Positions 1-8,665 of a stretch of DNA of 64,000 nucleotides are shown here, in pieces (within the stretch, counting starts at the first letter, position 1; the number at the start of each line of letters is the position of its first letter). Below the pieces are notes generated by a model. The model was not told the DNA's origin and did not search any database. It worked only from the letters and a program-made list of their open reading frames with translations. The DNA lies in the NCBI GenBank assembly GCA_911728435.2, contig OU452208.1, forward strand, positions 3,906,001 through 3,970,000. The letters are read 5' to 3'. The position numbers were made by a program, and so were the translations under genes. This DNA comes from Apoderus coryli (taxonomy: Eukaryota > Arthropoda > Insecta > Coleoptera > Attelabidae).

Positions 1-56
1 AAACAACAACTAGGACAGACAGACGCCTTAAAAGAATTTCCCAAAACGATCCTTGG

Positions 57-816
57 ATGTCTGCACCTAGAATAATTGCTGAAATTCCCGAAATTGAGGA
101 TAGTCCACTGACAGTTCAGAGAAGGTTGGCAGACGCAAAGTTATTTAGTAGACGCCCGGCTAAAAAGCTGCTTATTTCGGCAAGAAATGGAATGGCTAGG
201 CTTGAATTTGCACCTGGACATTTAAATTGGACAGTAGACGATTGGGAAAAAGTGTTATTTTGCGATGAAACGCGTTATAAAATTTACAATTCTGATAGAA
301 TGAAGCATATAAGACGGCCAATCAATCCAAGGTTTCATCCCAAATACGTTACACCCACAGGTAAAGGCAGTGTTTTCCATGGGGTTGTTTCTCATGGAAT
401 GGGGTGGGTCTTTTAAACTTCATTAATGACACCATGGATCGATTTGTCTATAGACATCTAATGCAAAATGTAATGTTGCCTTATGCAGAGTGGGAAATGC
501 CGTTGCATTTTATTTTCTAATAGGATAACGATCCAAAACACTTCCGAATTGTTCAAGAGTGGTTTCAAGAAAATAACATTCTGGTTTTGGAGTGGGCGGC
601 ACTATATCCTCAGAGCTTTTATTTTATTTAAAATCTATGTGAAGAAGTTGAGCGTGGAATTCGTACACAAGTATTCACAAATAAACCATCATTGGTAAAT
701 AAAATCAATGGAGTTTGGAGAAACCTTTCCGAAAATACTGTCCAAAAATTGATTGCTTCAATGCTGCGACGTTGCTCGCAAATAATAAATAAAAATGGAT
801 ATTCTATTAATTATTA
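57..816 (+). pseudogene. Tc1-like transposase pseudogene
   Basis: This codes for a DDE transposase that would cut and rejoin the element's ends. Visible parts, in order: the end of the helix-turn-helix region with the RRPAKKLLISARN stretch; LNWTVDDWEKVLFCDETRY, which carries the first catalytic Asp; a PINPRFHPKY segment; then, after a stop or frameshift near 416, DNDPKH with the second Asp (about 530) and LEWAALYP, the eroded form of the LDWPAQSPDLNP block that precedes the third acidic residue (about 590-620). The C-terminal part NLCEEVERGIRTQ follows, ending at about 816. At least two stops and a frameshift show that it is inactive. The family is clear; the exact Tc1 subgroup is not. Confidence 0.85.
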
Positions 817-1084
817 ACATAATACTTCTAGCTATTTTAATTATTTAATGTGTTTAATGTTTTTTTATCGTAATATGTAAAATAAAGTACTGTTGACACA
901 ATTTGTTGCTTTACTTTTGTCGCACTTCATTTCGTCGATCTTTATAATTATAAATATTTCTGTACCTCCATTTCATTTAAAGTGTACCAAAATATTGTGA
1001 AATATTACTAATATTGGGGATAATATTTCATTAAAATTAACTGGGGATTACAATAATATTTAATTAGTTTTTCAAATTCAAAGA

Positions 1085-1123
1085 AATAAAAGCACTTTGT
1101 TGCTCTACTTATGTCCAATAGTG
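1085..1123 (+). repeat. Right terminal inverted repeat of the Tc1-like element
   Basis: The block ends TTGTTGCTCTACTTATG-TCCAATAGTG and is followed by TA. A diverged direct copy lies at 900-926. The position is called from these two similar blocks and the flanking TA; the partner repeat at the other end is outside the window. Confidence 0.6.
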
Positions 1124-1124
1124 T

Positions 1125-1145
1125 ATATATTGATGAGGGGGATAG
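1125..1145 (+). pseudogene. cox3: cox3 C-terminus remnant (mitochondrial origin)
   Basis: Read with the invertebrate mitochondrial code (TGA = Trp, ATA = Met) the codons ATA TAT TGA TGA GGG GGA TAG give M-Y-W-W-G-G-stop. Cytochrome oxidase III ends in YWWGS in insects, so this is the last handful of codons. In the nuclear code two stops appear at once, so it cannot be expressed. Confidence 0.75.
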
Positions 1146-1147
1146 TT

Positions 1148-1213
1148 ATTTATGTAATATAACTACTTATTACATTTGATTTTCAATAAAAAATCTACCC
1201 AAATAGCATAAAT
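1148..1213 (+). pseudogene. trnG: Mitochondrial tRNA-Gly relic
   Basis: A perfect 7-bp acceptor stem, ATTTATG (1148-1154) with CATAAAT (1207-1213), encloses a 66-nt tRNA-sized stretch. The anticodon arm reads TTTGATTTTCAATAAAA; insect mitochondrial tRNA-Gly has TCC in a TTTGACTTCCAATCAAA context, so the anticodon has changed to TTC and one arm pair is lost. Position between cox3 and nad3 fixes its identity as trnG. Confidence 0.75.
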
Positions 1214-1525
1214 ATGGAAGGTAATTCTATCTATATTATACTATGCATTCTTATTCTTACTGCTCTTACTATAATTTTAAATCTAATATTAAAAAAAATA
1301 TTCTATGACCGTGAAAAAAGGAGGCCTATCGAGTGTGGATTTGACCCAAAAAGATGTGCTCGATTGCCATTTTCATCACAATTCTTTTTAATTGCAATAA
1401 GCTTCCTAATTTTTTACATTGAAATGGCTCTCCTACTCCCTATTATTATTTCTATAACAAGCACAAATATTTTACATATCACAGTATGCACAATTTTTTT
1501 CCTAATTATTCTAATTGTGGCCAGT
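1214..1525 (+). pseudogene. nad3: nad3 numt (NADH dehydrogenase subunit 3, truncated)
   Basis: This derives from the hydrophobic complex I subunit ND3. The conserved core is plain: DREK, then [23 protein letters not shown], and ALLLPII, flanked by membrane segments. Two AGG codons before PIECG and the AGA before TGT read as Arg in the nuclear code but as Ser in the invertebrate mitochondrial code, giving the family's SSP and KSxARLPFS motifs. The usual FD[VI]E motif has become FYIE, one base change at a position that is close to invariant. The reading frame has no break, but the last part of the protein is replaced by unrelated sequence from about 1525, and the nuclear-code ORF runs on to 1594 into foreign DNA. 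Not expected to be functional. Confidence 0.88.
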
Positions 1526-1639
1526 TTTGCCACAGCAGACCGTCGCCGTCGCGTCTACGATGACTCACCCTGTATATTTCATATATGCTTCTGAGAGATT
1601 CCCCACATTTCCCGAGACCTCCTGGATAGAACTATATTT

Positions 1640-3195
1640 TCTCAAATTATGAAATGAAATGAAATGAACTTTATTGTCTAACAGGTAAGTACAACCCAAT
1701 TACAAGACAAAATATTGCTTAACATTCTTAGCTATAAACTAAAAATTAAATGAAACTTAAAAACTAAAAGAAAAGAAACTTTTACAATTCTTAAATATCT
1801 AAAACCTTACTGTCCACCAAACCTCTCAGTCACAATCCACCAAAGGTCCCATATATGCTTTTCGATTCGGAACTAAAGATGTACATATATAAAAAAGACA
1901 AAGCAAAGCATATTCTAATGCGAAATTATTTAAACAGACACACATTTTAAAAATATTTGGAACATAAGTTAACTGGAATGCTAAAAGCATTCATTAAAAA
2001 TTAGAAAACAAAAAACCCAACGACCAACACCACTTTTAACCTGAATTAAATTTGCATCGAAAAAATTTATTTCGTTCGACACCCTCTACTTATTACATAA
2101 CATACACGCTCTGAACAATGGTGTTCTACCTTCGTAGTTGGTATGGTATGCGTCAAGCCTAAATAAATATGAACTACGTACATTAAATTGCGGAACATTA
2201 ATGTTCACCATTTCCAGCAGATGGGGACAATCGAAGAAGTTATTCATAATTTTAAACAAAAATGTTTGGAAAATTACAATACGTCTGGATAACAATGATT
2301 GAAAATCAAAGTTATCTAATAAATTTTGATGGCAATAGCCTCTCTCCGGAAACCGTCTTGAAATACAAATATTTCAAAAATTTTCTTTGAACGTATTCAA
2401 GCTTGTCGATATGGATCTGGTAAATCGGTGACCATACCATTGCTGCATATTCCAGCCTAGATCTTACAAGCGAACTGTATAGGGTAGTTAGACATTTTAT
2501 GTTAGTGAAACTAGCAGTTGATCGAAAAATGAATCCTAGGGTACGTAGACACTTATTAGATACTTCGTGAATATGATCATTAAAAGTTAATTTATTGTCA
2601 AAAATTACTCCCAGATCCCGAACGCTCGAGCACACCTGCAAAACAGTGTCATCAATAACATAATCATATTCAATCACATCATGACCCCTGGCAATCCTTA
2701 GACATTTACACTTTCCGATATTTAGCGGTAATCTGTTTGACGTGCACCAATTTTGTAGATGTATTAGGTCCTCCTGCAATTTATTACACTCCCTCACATT
2801 CTCAACAACACGAAAAATCTTTAGGTCATCTGCAAACAGTAAATATTTACTAGAAATAGATTGAGCAATATCATTGATAAAAATAGAAAACAGTAGAGGA
2901 GCCAAATTACTACCCTGCGGTGCACCGCTAGTAGTTACAAATTCATGTGATCTAAAACCATTGTAATCAACAAATGACTTGCGCTTGTCCAAATATGACG
3001 CAAAAAATGAGACCAAATCAGTGTCAAACCCAATAGACCTTATAGTTTTAATTTAAGAACGTCGTGATCCAACCTGTCGAAGGCCTTTGAAAAATCAGTA
3101 TAAATTACATCAATTTGCTTGCCCAACATTTCAATCATTATGTATATACATTCACAAATATCGTATAAACTTGATTTACCTATTGTTTTTTCCCC
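1640..3195 (-). mobile_element. Non-LTR retrotransposon, 5'-truncated (Jockey/CR1-like)
   Basis: This minus-strand element retains the RT end of ORF2 and a 3' UTR of about 430 bp. Its 3' end is at the low coordinate and finishes in short tandem TTTCA-type repeats (plus-strand GAAAT repeats at 1647-1664), the microsatellite-like tail expected of this group. Its 5' end is lost at about 3195, inside the RT domain, as is usual after incomplete reverse transcription. Confidence 0.75.
2086..3195 (-). pseudogene. ORF2 reverse transcriptase pseudogene (C-terminal half)
   Basis: This is a reverse transcriptase that would copy element RNA at a nicked target. From 3195 downward: IYTDFSKAFDRLDHDVL (first catalytic Asp, in a different frame upstream of 3053), then SGAPQGSNLAPLLFSIFINDI, the FADDLKIF box with the catalytic DD pair at about 2805-2830, LNIGKCK, the RDLGVIFD block, and YAAMVWSP of the thumb/C-terminal region. 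The main open segment is 2312-3016, and the C-terminal tail continues in another frame at 2086-2295. At least two frameshifts make it a pseudogene. The FADDLK motif and the C-terminal domain point to the Jockey/CR1 superfamily; a finer clade is not claimed. Confidence 0.85.
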
Positions 3196-3419
3196 TTTTA
3201 CATTTTGTCAAATATTCAGAATATAATTTAAACATTTTAAAATCATACTTTATAAAATATTTTTCTTTTTTTTAACAATAAAAATACATATATTATACAG
3301 GACTTCACATTTACAAACACAACACAGGTTAAAAATTTTTGCTAGATACGATTTCTTTCTCGCATGATCAATAAGTAGACTATTATGAACATAACTAGCT
3401 GTGGACTCCAATAAAATCA
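3196..3419. other. AT-rich junction with a fragment of the 3.7-kb unit
   Basis: No gene is visible. Bases about 3340-3415 (GACTATTATGAACATAACTA and neighbours) match an internal part of the tandem unit (5150-5205 in copy 1), so a partial unit is fused to the start of copy 1. The rest is simple AT-rich DNA. Confidence 0.5.
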
Positions 3420-3489
3420 TTTTTTTTTGTGATGACACGTATTGGAAAATAAAGTTATGTATTATTAATAATATATAAAATCAAACTAA

Positions 3490-3585
3490 CCTGCAATATG
3501 CAAAAATATTTGAGTGTCTAGATTCATTTCGGGTTGTAACAGTATCGCAGTTGGTTGTTCTGCTTCTTTTCATCAACATTTCCAT
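3490..3585 (-). other. Candidate small exon, unit copy 1
   Basis: This is copy 1's version of the block described at 12478-12584. The ATG, the MEMLMKRS start and the CAG/GTTAG donor are kept, but a deletion removes the codons between RS and the TTNCDTV stretch in frame. Whether it is transcribed cannot be seen here. Confidence 0.25.
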
Positions 3586-5552
3586 TGTTTGGAATGAATT
3601 ACGAATGAATTACATTATTGCTATACTCGTTACAGGAAAACTCCATCTGGAAAAGCAATTGGTTTTAATTTTAACAGTCAATACAAAATTATTTATCAAC
3701 CAACCTGCTTAAAGTAAATCACGTTTGAGAATTCCTAAATGGGTTTTGTGGCTTTGTGATGTTCATTATATCGATCAATATAATCTGAGAGTTGATTAAG
3801 GCTGCTCTATGCAAATGCTAATACCTACTTGTCTCTTTTAATAATGTAAAATCAAATTCCAATTATTAGAACTATAATTCCACATGAGAATGGACTACTT
3901 TTTCAAATTACTTCTATCTTTATTGAAATTTATTTATGATTAAATTTTAATTTGAAACCCGGTGATAAAAACAAACTTAAAATTTTGAAACAAGTGTGAT
4001 TTTAAAGTTGTGTGTAAACATAACAAAAATGAGTTTAAAACGACTTGGTTTTGTTAAACTTAATTAAAATGTTTTGAAACTAGAAACTTTAAATTTTATA
4101 ACTTCAAATGTTCTTCTTATTGATTACTGTAATATATTTTCTGCCTGTTATGGTTCTGAAATTCTTTTACTCGAGAGCACTTCTGCAAAAAAAGTAAAAT
4201 TATTATAAATAAGTTGAACACAGGGGTATATGTTATTTAAAAGGACAACTTGGATATTTTTTAAATAGAGTTCCACAATGATTGATTTGGTTACATTTGT
4301 AAAATGATTGTGATTTTAGAAGAAAATTTAAAAATGTTATAAATAGTAATCAGAATGTAAGCAGATATTAATCTTTCGTTGAATCACTGTTAATATTAAC
4401 TGGATGATTTTAAAAAATACCATTTCTATATCTACAAATATTTTTCAGTTCACTTACACCTCAAAATCGTCGAATATGCTTCATAACCAGGAGCCAGTAT
4501 GTTGCAATTGTCCAATTGAAATCTTGATATTTTCGTTTCTTTCAATACTACAATTACGAGTCGAGCTACTTATTAATTTAACAACGACTTCGAAAATCGC
4601 AATTGCCACCTCAAAAACTTACAGAAGTCCACAGTTCCGAGGAACAAAAATAACACTTAATTAATTTTTATGCGTTACCGGCGAACGTTGTATGTTTTAA
4701 AATATCTGTAACAAAGAAAGTGATGTTTAGTTATCAACTTAAGCAGATTATTTTTGTGTTGTTTTTTCGACTATAATATCATTATGATAAATATTAATGA
4801 ATTTATTTGAAGAGTACATACCATGTGACTAAACACTTCTGCATTAAACTCCACTCCTCCATTCCATTCCATGCTTAACCTTATCTAAACTAGGGCCTAT
4901 GGGCACTCCTGAAATGTACAAAAAAATTGTTTTAGCAATTTATACTTAATCATTTAAAAGTAAGTTATAAATAAAGTCAGTTTAAGACAAGTAAGTATTT
5001 ACAACTACTTTTAGAAATTAGGTACAAAATTTCTAAATTTAAGCAAGAAAAATAATTATGAATCAAAAAAGATTTTCAATGTATCCCGCTCGCGGGGCTG
5101 GTGCATTATCCTGCAGCTCTAAATAACTCCTTTTTGAAAATTTTTTCTTACATAATCAATAATTAGACTATTACGAACATAACTAGCTGTGGACTCCAAC
5201 AAAATCGTAAGATATTAGGGATAATTTATTGGATATACTTAAAGTAAATTATCATGAAAGATTATAATTTTAACTGAAATATAAAATATGCTATATTATG
5301 CATACTACATACAAATTTCATACGCTACTCTCGTTATTTCATATATTATACGAATATCACAAAAATAAAACTTGGCTTCTTTTCAACGCATTTTAAACTA
5401 CAAAAAGTTTGCAAGAGAAAGAAATATTCAGCAAATTAATGATGAAGTTAGCACCTTAAAAATCGCTATTTACCAACATATTTTAATAACAACCAAATGG
5501 CAATTGACATAATGAAACCAAACATTAATACAAATTCCAACTTGCCAAAATC

Positions 5553-5765
5553 CATGGAATGTTATTAGACGATCGAGGATTGAAAGTGCGTGAGTTGGCT
5601 GAGGCTGTCGGCATCTCAACTGAGCGGGTGTATCACATTTTTTTGCATATGAAAAAGCTATTCATGCTGTGGTTGTCACGATTGCTCACGATCGACCATA
5701 AACACAACTGTGTGACCACTTCCAAGGCCGCAAACCAAACGAGTGTTGTTTCATTATCATTTAAA
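5553..5765 (+). pseudogene. mariner transposase fragment
   Basis: The fragment reads LKVRELAEAVGISTERVYHI (first residues of the helix-turn-helix), then MKKLFMLWLSRLLTIDHKHN and TSKAAN. This is the conserved DNA-binding domain of mariner-family transposases, where KVREIAEAVGIS and MKKLSARWVPRLLT are typical. Only about 65 codons remain and no catalytic domain is present; the LHEHLG segment between HIF and MKK is shortened. It interrupts copy 1 of the tandem unit; the corresponding place in copy 2 (about 10720) lacks it. Confidence 0.8.
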
Positions 5766-6078
5766 ATGATGTTACTGCTAGGTGTCTATTTTTGAGGCTT
5801 TTTAGATTGATACGTAGGATTTTTATTTATTTGTATATCCTTTGAATCCCTACACTACACTAATTTTTGTACAAAAAAAAATGGCTTCCTTTAAAAGTGA
5901 AGAAATTATCAAACCACCCTCGTGTAATTTAATGCATATATCCGGCACAAGGTACGGACTTCGCCTGTCTAGTTATTAATCGCATCGAAAAAATTCCACA
6001 AAAGTAGCTATTTCGAGCTACAGGCTCTGTTCGCCTTTAAACAGTTATCAATATTAAAATTAAAATAACTTACACCTA

Positions 6079-6210
6079 ATACGCCTTCCTGTGCTTATAC
6101 TCCTGCATACCATTTTCCATTCCAATACTACTACGCTTCACGTAGATCAAAGCACTATTTTTTTCGCAAAGCAACACTTTTGGATTAAAAACGTAAGTAG
6201 CTCGACAACA
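6079..6210 (-). other. Conserved 44-codon open block, unit copy 1
   Basis: On the minus strand 44 codons lie between TAA (6211-6213) and TAG (6076-6078). They include VFNPKVLLCEKNSALIYVKR and GMENGMQEYKHRKAY. Directly after the block comes AGGT/GTAAGT, a strong 5' splice donor (6068-6077). The same block with the same length is open in copy 2 (10906-11037) with a handful of replacements, whereas copy 3 has lost one A of an A7 run. In copies 3 and 4 a missing T near the end shifts the frame so that it reads through the TAG to the donor. I do not recognise the product; it may be an exon of a repeated gene or a chance open stretch. Confidence 0.3.
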
Positions 6211-7721
6211 TTAGAAATCACATACGCATTTTTGTAGACACGAGTATTATATCACATTACTATTACGCGATGGACCCGATGACGCGACGGTGATAAATAT
6301 CTGCAACATAAAAAATAGAAAATGTAGTAATATCAATTTGATCAAGATCAAAAACATAAAACACTCTATGCCAAACGGTACCTATTGCAAAATAATGATC
6401 ATGTACACAAAAATGTCTTCTAGAAACTATAACACACCATTGCAGTTGGTCGAAAGATGGTATACTGATGCAAATGTAAAATCATAAAAAATTGGAAAAC
6501 TTATTGAAATATAATACATTTTAAAATATTATACTTATATCCATAGGGTCTGTAAAAGTACTCATGATAGGTATAGGAAAAGTATAATCAGCACAGTAAT
6601 CAAAATTCAGGGAGATACTAAAGTCGATAGGGGCTACATCGCATCGGATATTTTCAAGATAATCGCACTTCGGTTATACGGGAAGCTGTGGTCAACTTGC
6701 TTATTTCAAATAGAACAATCTATATAATATTTAATTTCCTGTCTAAAATTCTAGATACTCAATTTATGCATTATGTACCTAAGTCTAGCCGTTTTTTATG
6801 TATTTAAAGTTGTAGGTCTAAATTACGTTTGACGGTCGACAAAAAATCGTTATTTTTCCTTATAGAGAAATTTTAAATACTTAATTAATGTGCATGAAGA
6901 TTCTTGTATAGAAGTTTATTTTAACTGCATTCGTAACATCTCTTGTTACTATTTTTTTATACGGTGTGGTCTCAAAAAAAGATTAAAAAGTAAATTAAAA
7001 AACAGTCAAAATTCATTTTTTTAAAATGTAACCTATGTGGTTTGGCAATTTTACCTAATTTGACATTAAAAATAAAGAATTATATTAAATGTCGAAAATG
7101 CGTAGTTTTCAAAATTTTCACAAGTTCACATTTTTCTTTCCAACTGACCTAGTCGGCTATGAAAATAAGGAGAAATTTAAATAAAATGTTAAACTCAAAA
7201 AACTTTAGGATATGACCAAAGTGAACTGTTAGAAGAGAGTTTGCAGATTTAATTTTTATTCATATTTTCCTAATTTAATTTCAACTTGATTAAATTTTGA
7301 ACTAAAATATATCAAGAAACTTCTTGATGTAACCTATTCGGTTTTTTTTCTGCCTTAGTTGTGGAGAATCGGTAAAAAAACACACAAAGTTTCATTTAAA
7401 AGCAGAGGTCGCCCTGAATCAATTTTAAGCACTTCTTTAAAAAACTGGTGCCCTTGAGGCACGAATAGCTTTCCATACAGAAATATATCTTTATCCTTAT
7501 ACTTCTTAATAATGACCAGGGGCGTACGGTGCTGCTGGGCTGCAGCGCTTGATGTTGACGCCAACTATTGTTGTTGAATTATTATTATTGTATAGTTTCT
7601 ATGAGTAATTTAGTAGACTCGTTTATGAAATACTTAGGGCATATATGTAAAAGAATGTAAGAAAATATATTTGTGAAATGGGCTTGTTTAACAAAACAAG
7701 ACTTATATTCCGAGAGTTTGT

Positions 7722-7801
7722 CTGTCAACCACTATACTTTCACCAGACGTCCGTTTCGTCGATCCACGACTCATCAGTGGTGATCGGTCAGTAGTTGACA
7801 G
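7722..7801 (-). ncRNA. Type I hammerhead ribozyme (minus strand)
   Basis: Read on the minus strand: outer stem I CTGTCAAC/GTTGACAG, inner stem I TCACCA/TGGTGA, core CTGATGA, stem II GTCG-TGGAT-CGAC, core GAA, and stem III ACG-GA-CGT followed by the cleavage base C at 7746. Cleavage would fall between 7746 and 7745. Compared with the plus-strand copy, stem III has one mismatch (GA instead of GC in the centre), leaving three pairs. All core bases of the hammerhead consensus are intact. Confidence 0.88.
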
Positions 7802-8052
7802 CCAAACTCTCGTAAATAATGTGGTATATACCCCACACGGTACAGAGATGTAAAAGGATGTGTTTGGCGACATCTAGTTTTCGTTGGTAGTACGCCGAGT
7901 GAACAACAGTTCCTATATCGGCTGCCTGCGAGGTCACTGACTCCATAAAGCAACTACCAACACATAGATGCACTGATACTCCCTTAAGCGGGATCGCATA
8001 TATTTGAAATGGGCTTGTTTAACAAAACAAGACTTATATTCCGAGAGTTTGT

Positions 8053-8106
8053 CTGTCAACCACTATACTTTCACCAGACGGCCGTTTCGTCGATCCATGA
8101 CTCATC
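8053..8106 (-). pseudogene. Truncated hammerhead ribozyme at the head-to-head junction
   Basis: The 3' two-thirds of the ribozyme are present on the minus strand (stem II with one change, GAAACGGCCGTC, and the 3' strand of stem I), but the 5' strand is cut at the inversion junction, where CACCACTGATGAG has become a GATGATGATGAG run. Stem I cannot form as in the other copies. It marks the end of the 331-nt monomer (cleavage position 8077/8076). Confidence 0.7.
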
Positions 8107-8203
8107 ATCATCCACTATCAACGAAAACTAGATGTCGCCAAACACATCCTTTTACATCTCTGTACCGTGTGGGGTATATACCACATTATTTACGAGAGTT
8201 TGA

Positions 8204-8283
8204 CTGTCAACTACTGACCGATCACCACTGATGAGTCGTGGATCGACGAAACGGCCGTCTGGTGAAAGTATAGTGGTTGACAG
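8204..8283 (+). ncRNA. Type I hammerhead ribozyme (plus strand)
   Basis: This is a self-cleaving RNA. Outer stem I CTGTCAAC (8204-8211) pairs with GTTGACAG (8276-8283), 8 bp; inner stem I TCACCA (8222-8227) pairs with TGGTGA (8260-8265). The core CTGATGA is at 8228-8234, stem II GTCG/CGAC closes a TGGAT loop (8235-8247), and core GAA is at 8248-8250. Stem III is ACGG/CCGT (8251-8258) with no loop, and the cleavage base C is 8259. Every base of the hammerhead core is present, as is the A15.1-U16.1 pair. The near-loopless stem III is what is known from satellite and retrozyme hammerheads, which often act as dimers. The internal loop of stem I (10 and 10 nt) could contact loop II. Confidence 0.92.
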
Positions 8284-8665
8284 ACAAACTCTCGGAATAT
8301 AAGTCTTGTTTTGTTAAACAAGCCCATTTCAAATATATGCGATCCCGCTTAAGGCAGTATCGGTGCATCTATGTGTTGGTAGTTGCTTTATGGAGTCAGT
8401 GACCTCCCAGGCAGCCGATATAGGAACTGTTGTTCACTCGGCGTACTACCAACGAAAACTAGATGTCGCCAAACACATCCTTTTAAATATATTTGTGTTT
8501 GTTTAAAGTTTTTCTGTTTTTTTTTACCGGCTGTATGCTGCTTTAGGAAAAACAGGGTTAAGTCACACAGCATCATATTGGAGAACTTCTCCCGTCATTT
8601 CTGCTATAGTTTTTGTAATAACATAGAGTATATCACTTAATATTATAATTTTGTTTTTAGAAATC

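Larger units (their letters stand above)
1..1123 (+). mobile_element. Tc1-like DNA transposon, decayed, 5' end outside window
   Basis: The stretch contains a broken Tc1-family transposase followed by a right end that reads, inward from 1123, as a typical Tc1 terminus: it starts CACTATTGGACATAAG and abuts a TA dinucleotide (1124-1125), the usual target of this superfamily. A second related block at 900-926 (TTTGTTGCTTTACTTTTGTC) resembles the terminal block at 1097-1123 in direct orientation, the IR/DR arrangement known in many Tc1 elements. The left terminus is not in the window. The element abuts the mitochondrial insert exactly at the TA. Confidence 0.8.
1125..1525 (+). other. Nuclear mitochondrial insert (numt): cox3 end, trnG, nad3
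   Basis: Three consecutive mitochondrial features occur in the ancestral insect order and spacing: the last codons of cox3, a tRNA-Gly relic, and nad3 starting right after the tRNA acceptor stem. It begins at the Tc1 TA junction and ends inside nad3, before the family's usual C-terminal YEW-type motif. Beyond about 1525 the sequence is unrelated. Being wedged between nuclear transposons argues against mitochondrial contamination. Confidence 0.9.
7676..8484. mobile_element. Retrozyme: head-to-head hammerhead-ribozyme repeats
   Basis: This is an 809-bp insertion in unit copy 1, flanked by the 13-bp direct repeat AAATATATTTGTG (7663-7675 and 8485-8497) that occurs once at the matching site of the other copies. 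It consists of 331-bp monomers. On the minus strand (7676-8106) one full monomer lies between two hammerhead cleavage sites (8077/8076 and 7746/7745). On the plus strand (8107-8484) the same monomer recurs, with ACGAAAACT at 8121 and again at 8452, exactly 331 bp apart. The two arrays meet head to head at about 8106/8107. It has no protein-coding capacity. Established knowledge: retrozymes are non-autonomous retroelements made of hammerhead-bearing monomers that circulate as small circular RNAs. The inverted arrangement is unusual. Confidence 0.85.
3420..8665. repeat. 3.7-kb tandem unit, copy 1 (with two insertions)
   Basis: The copy begins at the TTTTTTTTGTGATGACACG block and runs to the next occurrence at 8666. 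Recognisable shared blocks, in order: GCAATATGCAAAAATATTTG (about 3494), AACCAGGAGCCAGTATGTTG (about 4490), the TCCACTCCTCCATTCCATTC block (about 4850), CCCGCTCGCGGGGCTGG (about 5087), TACACCTAATACGCCTTCC (about 6070), and a TGGTCATTATTAAG-type block near 7500. Extra length over copy 2 is due to a mariner fragment (about 5553-5765) and a retrozyme (7676-8484). The phase chosen for the unit is arbitrary. No long ORF spans it. Confidence 0.8.

Noticed and set aside
7355..7564. 69-codon minus-strand frame in unit copy 1 starting MASTSSAAAQQH
   Set aside because: The counterparts in other copies are broken by indels (for example around 12000-12080), and the block is a dispersed repeat also seen near 26800 and 46750.
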